Positions 17,772 through 26,890 of a DNA stretch of 64,000 bases are shown piece after piece (the first letter of the stretch is position 1; every line of letters begins with the position of its first letter). Origin of the DNA: CTSoil-075 sp964292325. Its GTDB lineage: Bacteria > Bacillota > Negativicutes > DSM-13327. The translations under genes were made by a program, and so were the position numbers. The stretch lies in contig CAXYVG010000003.1 of assembly GCA_964292325.1 (NCBI GenBank), forward strand, positions 1 through 64,000, read 5' to 3'. The notes beneath the pieces were generated by a model. The model saw nothing but the letters and a program-made list of their open reading frames with translations, was not told where the DNA came from and made no database searches.

Positions 17772-18203
17772 TTATTCGCCTCCCGCAAAGAGACGGTGGC
17801 GAGTGGTATAGGATGTTTTCTCCAAAATAACCTGAACGGCTGTATTCGTCTGCGTATTGAGAACAATTGGCGCCAAAAGATTGGTCGTCATGTCTTCCGC
17901 TTTTCCTGGCACACTAACAATATTGAGAATCTGCACTATCTCAGGCGTAACCAGTTCTAGTCCGTGGATGATATCATCATGTAATTGGAATTCATAATCC
18001 TTAAAAAACGAAAAAGGATCAACCACAAGAAAAGTTAACTTTGGCTCGACTACCGATTGCAAATAACCAAAGGGACTCTCTGCTTGATACGGGAGTAATA
18101 CGAAAGATTTTTCATCAGGAAAACCCGGTAGCCCATGAGGAAAATCTATAATTTCCTTCTCATTGATCTCTATATCACCTAACTGTGTTGAATGAATTAG
18201 CAT
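17772..18203 (-). CDS. fliW: Flagellar assembly factor FliW
   Basis: The 143-aa protein has the FliW signature IIDFPHGLPGFPDEKSFVLL and a later LTFLVVDPFSFF. FliW binds flagellin, and when flagellin is exported it captures CsrA, relieving repression of flagellin translation. The ATG at 18203 is preceded by GAGGTG; the frame extends to 18254, but that would overlap flgL. It is coupled to csrA (1 nt gap) and lies 34 nt after flgL. Confidence 0.95.
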   Translation of the reverse strand: MLIHSTQLGDIEINEKEIIDFPHGLPGFPDEKSFVLLPYQAESPFGYLQSVVEPKLTFLVVDPFSFFKDYEFQLHDDIIHGLELVTPEIVQILNIVSVPGKAEDMTTNLLAPIVLNTQTNTAVQVILEKTSYTTRHRLFAGGE

Positions 18204-18237
18204 GTTGTACACCTCACATAACCGCATTAGCAAACTA

Positions 18238-19911
18238 CTATGATATAAAATCAACCAACGATGTCGACATAATTTTAGCCCCTACAGAAAGAGCACTCTT
18301 ATATACAGTCTGGCTGGTAGTAAAATCAGTAATCGCCTGCGCCATATCAATCGATTCATTATTTGATAGATCCGTCTGGATAACCTGACCTTTATTGGTC
18401 ATAATGTTAGAGGCCATTTCATACATTGACATCCGCGTCCCGAGCTTAGTTTGCGCCTTCAGTTGCATACTATGGTCGTCTTGCACATAGTTCGTAGCTA
18501 CCCCTGATAGCCATTTCGCATCTCCACCCTTTCCTTGTGGTACCCAGAATGAATAAGTATCATCTGTAGTAGTACCGCTACTGGCAGCAATATTGAGTTT
18601 TACACCATTCGTTAATGTAATAACCGAAGGACTCCCTGCTGTAATTGCAGTCGTGGTTCCAGAAGCTCCAACCGTCGCCCAGCTTGCACCTTTATCCGTT
18701 GAATATTCAGCACCTGTAACCTGCCCAGTAGCATCCGTACTCGTAATACGTACGCTATAGGCCGTACTCCCCGTCCCGGAATAAGTACCCGCGAGTACTG
18801 CAGCACCACCAGTCGTATTACTTTGAGTAATGCTTGCCGCAGTTTGCGGAACGCGGAAAGTATAAACATCAGCATGAGCCGTTCCCGCAGTAACAACACC
18901 AGCAGTGGTAGTTTGATTGATAACGGTCGATGCAGCATCGGTGTAATATGGAGTATTTTTTGCACTATCCGTAATCGTAAAACTTATACCCGATGGCAGA
19001 GTAAGGGTAGTTGCTGACGCAGAGACCGCTGTGTTACTCGTGGTATTGACATCTGCCGCAGCTAGGTTAGTCCATGTATTACCACCATCTGTGGAATAAG
19101 AAGCCCCTGTTACATGTCCAATACCAGTCGCAGCACCACCATCTACTTGATCGATTCGCACATTAAAATTAGTAAATCCTTCTCCCGTATAAGTCCCCGT
19201 CACACTGCCAATGCCACCGGCTGTATTTGTCTGACTAACTGTTGATGTTTTCTGCAGCTCACTTTTTATATCCAGTAAGCGATTGAGAGCCGAAACGGTT
19301 TGCGTCCCATATACATTGGTCACAGGACCAAAGACATCCGCCCCTGTCAGATTAACGCTATCTTGATTGGCATTTGTAGCTCCCGATTGGATTTTCATTG
19401 AAATCTTATTATCATCCCCACTATAGGCAACTACTTCCTGCGTTGCATCCGAGTTGGGATCTTTAACTGTTATCCGCGTAAAAGGCGCAGTGGAATCATT
19501 TTGTCCGCCAAAAATATAGCGATTACCAACTTTAGTATTGCCAATCGTCACAATTTGGTTTACCATTTGATCCACTTGTTTCCCAATGGTAGCCAATTCA
19601 TCTGGAGTTTTCGTATCATCAGCACTGATTACCAGTTCATTTGCCTTAATCATAATAGAACTCAAACTTGACATAGCACCATCTGTACTATTCATCCAAG
19701 ACTGTGCATCTTGCAAATTCCGCGTATACTGCGTATTCGTTGATGAACTCGTGTTGTAACGTAAACTTCGCACTGCTTTAATAGGATCATCCGATGGACG
19801 ATGTATCGTCTTACCATCCGATAGTTGCTCTTGAATACTATTTTCACGTTGTTGGGATTTATTTAAGCTACGTAAAAAACTATAGGTTTGCATATTATCC
19901 GCAATTCTCAT
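18238..19911 (-). CDS. flgL: Flagellar hook-filament junction protein FlgL
   Basis: The 557-aa protein begins MRIADNMQTYSFLRSLNKSQ and has LSDGKTIHRPSDDP and GNRYIFGGQND, typical of FlgL. It is far longer than the usual roughly 300 residues. The extra 250 or so residues (about 225-490) are two copies of a module with GTY.G......V.I....., YSTDGG.TW (near 271 and 401) and a terminal Y.F.VPQ strand. The same module is found twice in FlgK and once in the flagellin. The C-terminus returns to the conserved helical part. Confidence 0.93.
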   Translation of the reverse strand: MRIADNMQTYSFLRSLNKSQQRENSIQEQLSDGKTIHRPSDDPIKAVRSLRYNTSSSTNTQYTRNLQDAQSWMNSTDGAMSSLSSIMIKANELVISADDTKTPDELATIGKQVDQMVNQIVTIGNTKVGNRYIFGGQNDSTAPFTRITVKDPNSDATQEVVAYSGDDNKISMKIQSGATNANQDSVNLTGADVFGPVTNVYGTQTVSALNRLLDIKSELQKTSTVSQTNTAGGIGSVTGTYTGEGFTNFNVRIDQVDGGAATGIGHVTGASYSTDGGNTWTNLAAADVNTTSNTAVSASATTLTLPSGISFTITDSAKNTPYYTDAASTVINQTTTAGVVTAGTAHADVYTFRVPQTAASITQSNTTGGAAVLAGTYSGTGSTAYSVRITSTDATGQVTGAEYSTDKGASWATVGASGTTTAITAGSPSVITLTNGVKLNIAASSGTTTDDTYSFWVPQGKGGDAKWLSGVATNYVQDDHSMQLKAQTKLGTRMSMYEMASNIMTNKGQVIQTDLSNNESIDMAQAITDFTTSQTVYKSALSVGAKIMSTSLVDFIS

Positions 19912-19923
19912 ATTTTCACCTCT

Positions 19924-22068
19924 TTATCTTCCAACTATTCCTGTGCCATTGATTAATTTATCGAGCATTTCATCGATTGTAGTCATCACCCTAGCGGCGG
20001 CGTTATAACCCTTTTGATACTTGAGCATATTTGTAATTTCTTCATCCATGTTGACACCAGAGACGGACGATCGCCAAGTCGTCACTTGATCCACCAAGTT
20101 TTGCTGGTTATCGGTAAGACGGATTGCATTTTGACTTTGCACTCCGAGATCACTAATCATCGTTGAGTAATAACTATCAAGCGATGAATTGCCCAATTTA
20201 GCAGAAGTGTCTATTTTTAACCGATTGCACATCAGTACAGCATTATCACCGCTGGCAACGTTGCCTTTTGATATTGTGAAATTGTATTGATCCGTCGACT
20301 TATTATTGGTATTGGTCGCTAGTTGCAGCTTCACACTGATACCACTTATAGGAATCGTAAACGTTCCATCTGAATTTAAGGTAGTAGGCGTAGTACTCCA
20401 GTTGGTTCCGCCATCAGTTGAATACTTTATCTGCTTATATTGCCCCGTTGCAGTAATACTTGTTGTCGTTGAATCAAATGCTTTGACGATAACCGAAGTT
20501 GCCGTATCACCATTCGTATATGAACCCGTCGCCGAAGAAATCGTACCAGCACCTGCGCTAGAGTTACTTTGCGTAACGGTTAAACTACTGTCAGCAGTAT
20601 TTTTATTTAACGAAAAACTATATGTATCATTCACAGCATTCGTAGTTGTACCCGTAGAGCCTATATTCACTGCAACGGTAAGCCCAGCAATCGTAAGGGA
20701 ATAAGAGCCGGTTGTTGCTGACACAGGAATATCGGTACCATTATAAGTGACACCACCATCTGTGGAATACTGTATATTATCAATCACTCCTGCTGTTACG
20801 CCAGTTGCCTTTATCATGACAGGTGTTGGCGTACTACCAGCCGTATAAGTACCTGTCGCAAAAACAGCCGCTGATCCACCAGTCAAGTTACTTTGAGTAA
20901 CACCAATACTAGCACCAATAGATTTAGCAGCAATTTTAGCGATCCCCCCCGTGGTAAACAAATCTTGATTGACTTGCAGGTTTGAAATCCAATCATCGCT
21001 CGTAAAGGCACCCGAAACTGCGCTCGTGTTATAGTCAGGATTAGTCACGCCACCAATAGCAGCACCAAAAAAATTATTATTGGTGCTATTATCACTACCG
21101 TAGCCACTCCGACTGACAGCATTGAAATCCTGCAACAAAAACTGGCTTATTGTACTCAGATTGTTCAAGTAGCCCTTTATACCTGTTGTCGTCGAATCTC
21201 GCATCGTCGTGAGTGCTGCAACTTCTCCGTTAGAAAATCTCACGGTACTCCCTGTTGTAGGAGCAACAATATTGGTTACTGAGTAGCCATAATTGGGGTC
21301 AATCGTCGCACTAGTAGATAATTTTATGTTGTCATAGCCAGATACTAAATAAATGCCCCCTGATTGTACTGAAAAACTACCATTCGCTGCCTCAGTTACT
21401 CGTACATCAACCACCTTTGACAGTTGATCCACTAATAAATCACGCTTATCGCGAAGATCATTAGCATTATCGGTTCCACCAGCCTCAATATTAACAATTT
21501 GTTTATTCAGACTACATATTTCCGAAGTCGTTTCATTGATTGTCTTTACTTTAATAGTAAGTGAAGAATTAACATCCGTAACCATATTTTTTAGTTGCGT
21601 TGCAGCATCTTGCACCGCATTAACCAATTCCACACCACGTTCACGAACTGTTGTACGTGCTGCATCATCAGAAGCGGTTGTTGACAATGTCTGTAGCGAT
21701 GTCCAAAAATCATTTAAGACGGATTGTATACCTGTATCTGAGGTATCACTAAAGACTGTTTCAAGCTTTCTCAGCTCCGCTTGCGTCGCAGTCGAGCCAC
21801 TTAAGGTAGAGGTTTCTCTCCACATTTGCTTATCAATCAGAGCATCCCGCGCTCTAGTGATCGATGTGACTTGTACTCCTACTCCTTTTTGTACAGTACC
21901 ATTAGCACCATAAATTGTTTCCGGTGTCACCGTCGATAAATTTGTAGTTTGACGAGAATATCCGTCCGTACTAGAATTAGAAACATTATGTCCTGTCGTC
22001 TCCAGCCCGATTTGCTGTGCGACTAAACCGCGATATGCTGTATTTAATCCACCAAACGTTGAACTCAT
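19924..22068 (-). CDS. flgK: Flagellar hook-associated protein FlgK
   Basis: The 714-aa protein starts MSSTFGGLNTAYRGLVAQQ and contains TTGHNVSNSSTDGYSRQ. It ends with the helical NMDEEITNMLKYQKGYNAAARV-type region. The central part (about 375-620) carries two copies of the YSTDGG module (near 433 and 547). FlgK forms the first junction zone between hook and filament and is exported with FlgN as chaperone. The gene overlaps nothing: 12 nt separate it from both flgN and flgL. Confidence 0.95.
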   Translation of the reverse strand: MSSTFGGLNTAYRGLVAQQIGLETTGHNVSNSSTDGYSRQTTNLSTVTPETIYGANGTVQKGVGVQVTSITRARDALIDKQMWRETSTLSGSTATQAELRKLETVFSDTSDTGIQSVLNDFWTSLQTLSTTASDDAARTTVRERGVELVNAVQDAATQLKNMVTDVNSSLTIKVKTINETTSEICSLNKQIVNIEAGGTDNANDLRDKRDLLVDQLSKVVDVRVTEAANGSFSVQSGGIYLVSGYDNIKLSTSATIDPNYGYSVTNIVAPTTGSTVRFSNGEVAALTTMRDSTTTGIKGYLNNLSTISQFLLQDFNAVSRSGYGSDNSTNNNFFGAAIGGVTNPDYNTSAVSGAFTSDDWISNLQVNQDLFTTGGIAKIAAKSIGASIGVTQSNLTGGSAAVFATGTYTAGSTPTPVMIKATGVTAGVIDNIQYSTDGGVTYNGTDIPVSATTGSYSLTIAGLTVAVNIGSTGTTTNAVNDTYSFSLNKNTADSSLTVTQSNSSAGAGTISSATGSYTNGDTATSVIVKAFDSTTTSITATGQYKQIKYSTDGGTNWSTTPTTLNSDGTFTIPISGISVKLQLATNTNNKSTDQYNFTISKGNVASGDNAVLMCNRLKIDTSAKLGNSSLDSYYSTMISDLGVQSQNAIRLTDNQQNLVDQVTTWRSSVSGVNMDEEITNMLKYQKGYNAAARVMTTIDEMLDKLINGTGIVGR

Positions 22069-22080
22069 TCACACCAACTC

Positions 22081-22578
22081 CTATACTTTATGATCAATAA
22101 ATGCTCTAGCCTGGTTTGTATTACTCGATTGACCCTGAGGCGCATAATTAGGATCCGCCACATTACGCGCTAAAATATTAATACTATAGTTCACAAAATG
22201 CAGTGCTTGCTTAATGAGTTGGGTGTTTGTATGATTAAGCTCTGTAATTTCTGTTCCTATCGTTTTCAGACTATCACCTAAATGACTAAGACGTTTAGCT
22301 GAGTCTTCATCCGCTAGTTTTATCACTTGCGAAAGTGTCAAATGATCCACTTTTACATTATGAAGATCACCAATTTGCTTTATTACATTTTGACGTTCTT
22401 TTTCAAACGCACCCAATTTTAGAATGATTGACTGTTCTTGGCTAATAATACGATCTAATTCCTGAGTATCAGCAGATACTAAAATGGGTTTTTTCCTTTT
22501 GGAAAGTTCTAAAAGGCTCTGATATAAAGTCAGTATCTCTGTCAGTTGAAAAATTAAGCTTTCCCACAACTTTTGCAA
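22081..22578 (-). CDS. flgN: FlgN-type export chaperone
   Basis: The 165-aa, predominantly helical protein has a heptad-like pattern (LWESLIFQLTEILTLYQSLL at the N-terminus) and ends in a disordered tail with QGQSSNTNQARAF. Position between flgM and flgK, length and helical character match FlgN, the cytoplasmic chaperone of FlgK and FlgL. A good AAGGAGG lies just before the ATG. Confidence 0.88.
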   Translation of the reverse strand: MQKLWESLIFQLTEILTLYQSLLELSKRKKPILVSADTQELDRIISQEQSIILKLGAFEKERQNVIKQIGDLHNVKVDHLTLSQVIKLADEDSAKRLSHLGDSLKTIGTEITELNHTNTQLIKQALHFVNYSINILARNVADPNYAPQGQSSNTNQARAFIDHKV

Positions 22579-22590
22579 AGCATCCTCCTT

Positions 22591-22890
22591 TTAACGCAGG
22601 CGATACGCCAACGTACTTTCTATAATTTTTCCAGCAACAGCTTGCGAATCAATCGCATAGGTTCCGGAACTGATTTGTTCGGAAAGATTGTTCACTTTCT
22701 CAACCTGTACTTCTGAAGTATTTTTAGCTGTCTGAAGGATCTGAGCAAATTCTTGTCCTTGAGAAGATAAAATCACTTCATCATTTTTTTGCGTCTGTCC
22801 GGTTTTGGGGGAATTTATAGACTTAGAAACCTGCTTTTGATCATTATATACCTGAAAAGCACCTTGAATTTGTTTGCCCGAAATAATCAT
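22591..22890 (-). CDS. flgM: Anti-sigma-28 factor FlgM
   Basis: The 99-aa protein ends in VNNLSEQISSGTYAIDSQA and VAGKIIESTLAYR, the conserved sigma-28-binding helices. The N-terminal half is polar and disordered, as usual. FlgM holds sigma-28 until it is exported through the completed hook, so the sigma-28-like promoters in this window are its probable targets. The ATG at 22890 with GAGGTG upstream gives the family-length protein; the frame runs on to 22947. Confidence 0.92.
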   Translation of the reverse strand: MIISGKQIQGAFQVYNDQKQVSKSINSPKTGQTQKNDEVILSSQGQEFAQILQTAKNTSEVQVEKVNNLSEQISSGTYAIDSQAVAGKIIESTLAYRLR

Positions 22891-22983
22891 AATATAACAC
22901 CTCACATGTTTGCTCACTATTATTATCGACAAAAATGGCCGGAACATTAATCCCTGCCATTAAAAAAATTTTTATTTATTTTT

Positions 22984-23376
22984 TTAATCTTCCCGAGTAT
23001 ACATTCTAAGTCCATCTCGTTGCCTATTACGTTCTGAATTATCAGTGTCATCTTTGAGTTGTTGCACTTGTTGCATCAGTCCACTTCCACATGCTGTACA
23101 CAAACGCCCTTCATAGATGATTGCACGACACATCTCGCATGGATAGCCAATCAAGCCGTCACTAAACAACCGACCGCTTTTCAGCATCCGTACAATTACT
23201 TTTTCTTTTACACCCGTTGCTTGATGTATTTCTTCAATTGATGCTTTTCCTTTTTCTCGTAGATATTCACCAATTTTATGTTCATGTATTTCCTCTTGTG
23301 CATAACACTCTGGGCATAGCTTGCTAGGATTTTCCATACATATTTTGCCACATTCTGAACAATTCCGAATCGCCAT
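22984..23376 (-). CDS. yvyF: YvyF-type flagellar operon zinc-ribbon protein
   Basis: The 130-aa protein has two cysteine-pair ribbons, CSECGKICMENPSKLCPEC at the N-terminus and CEMCRAIIYEGRLCTACG near residues 80-97. Between them is a helix-turn-helix-like segment (ASIEEIHQATGVKEKVIVRML). This is the conserved comF-flgM spacer protein of Firmicutes (YvyF). It is thought to regulate flagellar genes, but its function is poorly defined. A GGAGGCG Shine-Dalgarno precedes the ATG. Confidence 0.88.
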   Translation of the reverse strand: MAIRNCSECGKICMENPSKLCPECYAQEEIHEHKIGEYLREKGKASIEEIHQATGVKEKVIVRMLKSGRLFSDGLIGYPCEMCRAIIYEGRLCTACGSGLMQQVQQLKDDTDNSERNRQRDGLRMYTRED

Positions 23377-23434
23377 ACGATCGCCTCCTTATTTTAGCGG
23401 AAATGAATACCCCAATACAAATGGTAACGTTCTT

Positions 23435-23464
23435 ATTATATCTATCATACCAATATTTTGTCAT
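23435..23464 (-). promoter_or_regulatory. Sigma-A-like promoter before yvyF-flgM
   Basis: The minus strand shows ATGACA (23459-23464), an 18-nt spacer and TATAAT (23435-23440), about 60 nt before the yvyF start. Confidence 0.5.
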
Positions 23465-23483
23465 AATTGCTACCAGACATTTT

Positions 23484-24146
23484 TTAGTGTGCTCCGCTTG
23501 CTACTGCCAATCCATCAACACGGATCGCGCCTGCCTTTTTTAGCACCTTTGCACATTCATCCAACGTAATTCCCGTTGTAACAATATCATCGACAATCAG
23601 AATATGTTTATTCATAAGTCTTTTAGGATCTATAACCGCAAAAGATCCTTTGATATTTTCCCTGCGCTCGGTTGTATTGAGTTCCCATTGCGGAATGGTC
23701 TGATGGGTTCGCGTCAGCAAATTAGGCATCCAGTTCATCTGTCTATCCATAGCCCAGTCTTTAAAAATAGACTCGACCTGGTTATATCCTCTTTCACGCA
23801 AACGCTGTGCATGTAGCGGTATCGGTATCACATAATCAATATCACGAAAATGTTCTATGCTACTATATTCACTCAGTAACCACCGTAGATATATCGCATA
23901 TCTCTTTTGCTGACGAAATTTCATATCATGGATCAACCGTTTTAAGCCACCTGTATATTCACATACGACCTGGCAGGAATCAAGAGACGTTAGATGATGC
24001 TGCTGCACATTGATCTCCCGAATGGATACAATCTTTCCTAAGCAACTAGAACACCAGACACCATGTTTCTCTACACTGATCTTACAAACTGGGCATTTAG
24101 GCGGATAAATCATATCCAGTAAAGCATTCCAGTAGCCTCTAAACAT
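23484..24146 (-). CDS. comFC: ComFC-family phosphoribosyltransferase-like protein
   Basis: The 220-aa protein has an N-terminal zinc site, CPVCKISVEKHGVWCSSC, and a C-terminal phosphoribosyltransferase fold with the PRPP loop ILIVDDIVTTGIT (about residues 188-200). ComFC acts in DNA uptake and recombination during transformation in Gram-positive bacteria. No comFA lies next to it; recD2 is the upstream neighbour. The ATG is followed by FRGYWNALLDMIYPPKCPVC, a normal ComFC start. Confidence 0.93.
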   Translation of the reverse strand: MFRGYWNALLDMIYPPKCPVCKISVEKHGVWCSSCLGKIVSIREINVQQHHLTSLDSCQVVCEYTGGLKRLIHDMKFRQQKRYAIYLRWLLSEYSSIEHFRDIDYVIPIPLHAQRLRERGYNQVESIFKDWAMDRQMNWMPNLLTRTHQTIPQWELNTTERRENIKGSFAVIDPKRLMNKHILIVDDIVTTGITLDECAKVLKKAGAIRVDGLAVASGAH

Positions 24147-24190
24147 ATAACTGCCTCCTCAAAAAGCAGCGGGGGTATCCGTTACTTTTG

Positions 24191-26353
24191 CTATAACTCC
24201 TCGCTTACCAAGCGTTCTGCCAGCAATGAATAGCGCCGTTTCGTCCGATCGTTAGATAACGCTGTATTCAAGGCCGCCTTGCTTCCTAGTAGTATAACCC
24301 GTTGTTTGGCTCTAGTTACAGCAGTATACAATAAATTTCGTTGTAGCATTACATGATGACCGGCTATCAGCGGCATAATGACTACCGGATATTCACTACC
24401 TTGACTTTTGTGAACACTCATCGCATAGGCTAGATGTAGTTCTTCTAGCTCCCCTCGTTCATAGATCACATCTTGCTCTGGATAACGGACCGCGACTCTA
24501 CCATGGTTAATACCTGTAATAAAACCAATATCACCATTATAGACGCCTTTGGTATAATTATTTTTCATTTGCATGATCTTGTCCCCCTCGCGGAGTACTT
24601 GATTGGCAACAGAAATGGCAGCCTTACCATCGGCCTCAGTATTTAGAGCTTCTTGCAAAATTTTATTCAAATTTTCAACGCCGCACACCAATCGATGCAT
24701 CGGTGCTAATACCTGAACATCATAGGAAACATTAAATCCTTCTTGCGGTAATGTATCGCGGCAAAGAGTGACGATTGCCTCGGCTACAAGCTCGCTATCA
24801 TTAATTTCAGCAAATTGAAAATCATTACTACTATTCACATCAGGCAGTAAACCTCGATTGATCTGATGAGCGTTCATGACAATGATGCTTTCACCTGCTT
24901 GGCGAAAAACCTCCGTCAAACGCACTAAAGGCACGGTATCGGAACGTATAATATCCTTTAGTACTGATCCAGGACCTACAGCTGGCAATTGATCGACATC
25001 ACCTACCAAGATGACGCGACAACCATCGGGTACAGCCTGCAGAAAATAATTCATCAATGAAATATCCATCATCGAAACTTCATCAATAATGACCACATCC
25101 GCCTCTAGAGGTTGCTCCTCATTTCGCATAAAAAGAGCAGCGCCTTCTATCCCACCAGTCGATTCTAGCAGTCTGTGCACCGTCATTGCCTCACGATCAG
25201 TCGCTTCACTTAGCCGTTTTGCTGCCCGCCCGGTAGGCGCCCCCAGTAATATTTTAAACCCTTGCGCCTCCAGTACTGCTAGCATCCCCTGCACAACAGT
25301 TGTCTTGCCTGTTCCCGGTCCACCTGTCAATACAAACACGCCATGCATCAGCGATGATAATACAGCCTCATGCTGCGCTTCAGCCAGGGCAATACCCGAT
25401 TCTTCTTCCCATTTGCCAACAATCCCTGCAAAGTCTTCATTCGGCGCTGGTTTTGCTCTATCTTTTAGCAGCAATAACCGCTCTGCTACACGTTTTTCCG
25501 CATAATATAGGTGACGGGGATACACGAGCGTCATCCCATGAAAATCTTCGATACAAAGCTGATTTTCTTTGATTAGCTCCGATACATGCATCCCGACTTC
25601 TACGGGTTCCACTAACAGTAATTTTGCTGCTTCCTTGACCAAAATATCTTCTGGCACACAGCAATGACCGGCCTGAGAAATTTGTAATAGGGCAAAGTCA
25701 ATCCCTGCCGTCAGCCGTTCGCCATGATTGCGTTCTACTCCTAGCGACATGGCAATCTGGTCTGCCGTTCGAAACCCAATGCCTTTGACCTCTTGCGCAA
25801 GTTTGTAAGGATTGGCTTGTACCATCTCAATCGCCATAAATCCATACTTAGCAAAGATTTTACCAGCATAGGCCCCTGTTACGCCATTCATTTCCAAAAA
25901 CAACATGACTTCATGCATTTCCGATTGTTCAGCGTAGGCTTTATGAATCGCCTCTGCTTTTTTCTTGCCAATCCCTTCTATCTCTAGTAATCGATGAGAT
26001 TTTTCACCAATGGTTTTTAACGTATCAATGCCAAACTTTTTAACTAGACGCGCTGCCATCGCCGGACCAATACCTTTAATGGCACCAGATGCCAAAAAAC
26101 GTTCAATCCCCATCACGCTAGAGGGAGCCACTTTTTTGTAATTTGCCACTTTAAATTGACGGCCAAAACGGGCATGTTCTACCCATTCCCCTGTCAGTTC
26201 TAGTTGTTCCCCCACTAGAGGCGTTAGCATACTGCCGACCGCTGCTACTGGATTATTCTCATTGGATGGTTTGATTTTGAATACCACAAAACCATTTTCC
26301 CCGTTCTGGAATATTATATTTTCTACGGTCCCCTCTAAATGTTCCACTCGCAT
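24191..26353 (-). CDS. recD2: RecD2-like ATP-dependent DNA helicase
   Basis: The 720-aa SF1B helicase has an N-terminal OB-like part (about 1-80), helix-hairpin-helix elements (IEGIGKKKAEAIHKAY, about 125-140), Walker A GGPGTGKTT (about 343) and Walker B VVIIDEVSMMD (about 420). The C-terminal motif AYAMSVHKSQGSEYP is near 634. This matches RecD2/YrrC, which works outside RecBCD in 5'-3' unwinding and repair. It is separated from the yvrJ cassette by a terminator and may be co-transcribed with comFC, about 44 nt downstream. Confidence 0.95.
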   Translation of the reverse strand: MRVEHLEGTVENIIFQNGENGFVVFKIKPSNENNPVAAVGSMLTPLVGEQLELTGEWVEHARFGRQFKVANYKKVAPSSVMGIERFLASGAIKGIGPAMAARLVKKFGIDTLKTIGEKSHRLLEIEGIGKKKAEAIHKAYAEQSEMHEVMLFLEMNGVTGAYAGKIFAKYGFMAIEMVQANPYKLAQEVKGIGFRTADQIAMSLGVERNHGERLTAGIDFALLQISQAGHCCVPEDILVKEAAKLLLVEPVEVGMHVSELIKENQLCIEDFHGMTLVYPRHLYYAEKRVAERLLLLKDRAKPAPNEDFAGIVGKWEEESGIALAEAQHEAVLSSLMHGVFVLTGGPGTGKTTVVQGMLAVLEAQGFKILLGAPTGRAAKRLSEATDREAMTVHRLLESTGGIEGAALFMRNEEQPLEADVVIIDEVSMMDISLMNYFLQAVPDGCRVILVGDVDQLPAVGPGSVLKDIIRSDTVPLVRLTEVFRQAGESIIVMNAHQINRGLLPDVNSSNDFQFAEINDSELVAEAIVTLCRDTLPQEGFNVSYDVQVLAPMHRLVCGVENLNKILQEALNTEADGKAAISVANQVLREGDKIMQMKNNYTKGVYNGDIGFITGINHGRVAVRYPEQDVIYERGELEELHLAYAMSVHKSQGSEYPVVIMPLIAGHHVMLQRNLLYTAVTRAKQRVILLGSKAALNTALSNDRTKRRYSLLAERLVSEEL

Positions 26354-26427
26354 TTCTCCGTTATCGTAAACTTTATCAACTTTATCCTGTATTGATTCGC
26401 ATTTTTCTGTATAAATCCTGCCATGGG

Positions 26428-26465
26428 CAAAAAAATCTGGAGTACCTCTTAAGATACTCCAGATT
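26428..26465 (-). terminator. Terminator between yvrJ and recD2
   Basis: Arms 26434-26444 and 26455-26465 are a perfect 11-bp stem, followed on the minus strand by seven T residues. Confidence 0.9.
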
Positions 26466-26481
26466 CACTACTACATATACA

Positions 26482-26575
26482 TCACTAAGAAAATAACAGC
26501 TATATGATTAGTCTGCCGCGACTAGGCTACAGCTATAGCCTAGCCACGACGATTGCTATGAAGAAAATTTAGTGA
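26482..26575 (-). other. Structured 3' region after yvrJ
   Basis: The region contains an 8-bp hairpin, CTAGGCTA (26522-26529) with TAGCCTAG (26536-26543). It is enclosed by TCACTAA (26482-26488) and TTAGTGA (26569-26575). It may simply be transcript structure between the yvrJ stop and the terminator; no gene was recognised in it. Confidence 0.4.
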
Positions 26576-26591
26576 TTATGCAATACATAAG

Positions 26592-26735
26592 CTACAACTT
26601 CGTTGCGATGACCTTGGACAAATCATTGATACTACCAGCTAGTAATTCCAGCTTGCCTTCAATGCGTACTAATAGATATACGCATATCACCATCGGAAAG
26701 CCAAAGTTTGTTGTAAAGTTCAATAATTGTTCCAT
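26592..26735 (-). CDS. yvrJ: YvrJ family small membrane protein
   Basis: This 47-aa gene starts with ATG at 26735, preceded by AGGAAA. The product reads MEQLLNFTTNFGFPMVICVY and continues LLVRIEGKLELL. That is the YvrJ pattern: a short N-terminal part, NFGFP, one hydrophobic membrane segment (about 13-23), then an amphipathic tail. The family function is unknown. In Bacillus subtilis yvrJ lies beside the SigO (YvrI) genes, and here too a sigma factor gene is close by. Confidence 0.85.
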   Translation of the reverse strand: MEQLLNFTTNFGFPMVICVYLLVRIEGKLELLAGSINDLSKVIATKL

Positions 26736-26764
26736 TACGTTTCCTGCCCCCTTTCTTAAGAAAA

Positions 26765-26858
26765 GACTTGGTTTCGGCCAAGTCCGCAGACGATGGTCGA
26801 AGCCTTAGTCGTTCTTACTTGGAATCAAGAATTGTTATACTTTCTGATTCCGTAAGAA
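26765..26858 (-). other. Hairpin-rich spacer upstream of yvrJ
   Basis: On the minus strand two stems lie between the DUF2922 terminator and yvrJ. One has arms 26812-26827 and 26845-26858 (14 pairs with a 2-nt bulge). The other is a 7-bp stem with arms 26765-26771 and 26778-26784, followed by TTTTC. The second resembles an attenuator or terminator just ahead of yvrJ. It does not match a riboswitch I recognise. Confidence 0.5.
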
Positions 26859-26860
26859 AA

Positions 26861-26881
26861 GGAAGGCGCCGAACGCCTTCC
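26861..26881 (-). terminator. Terminator after the DUF2922 gene
   Basis: An 8-bp GC-rich stem (GGAAGGCG with CGCCTTCC) around a 5-nt loop is followed by TTTTC on the minus strand. Confidence 0.85.
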
Positions 26882-26890
26882 CGCTACTCC

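Noticed and set aside
18612..18965. Arginine- and leucine-rich 117-codon frame
   Set aside because: It is a shadow of the repeated module inside flgL; composition is unnatural and there is no ribosome site.
18600..20900. Recurring DNA motifs suggesting a CRISPR or satellite array
   Set aside because: The repeats are irregularly spaced, protein-coding and match the shared YSTDGG module of FlgL and FlgK.
26572..26808. Plus-strand 78-codon frame
   Set aside because: It overlaps the convincing YvrJ gene on the other strand and the hairpin-rich spacer.
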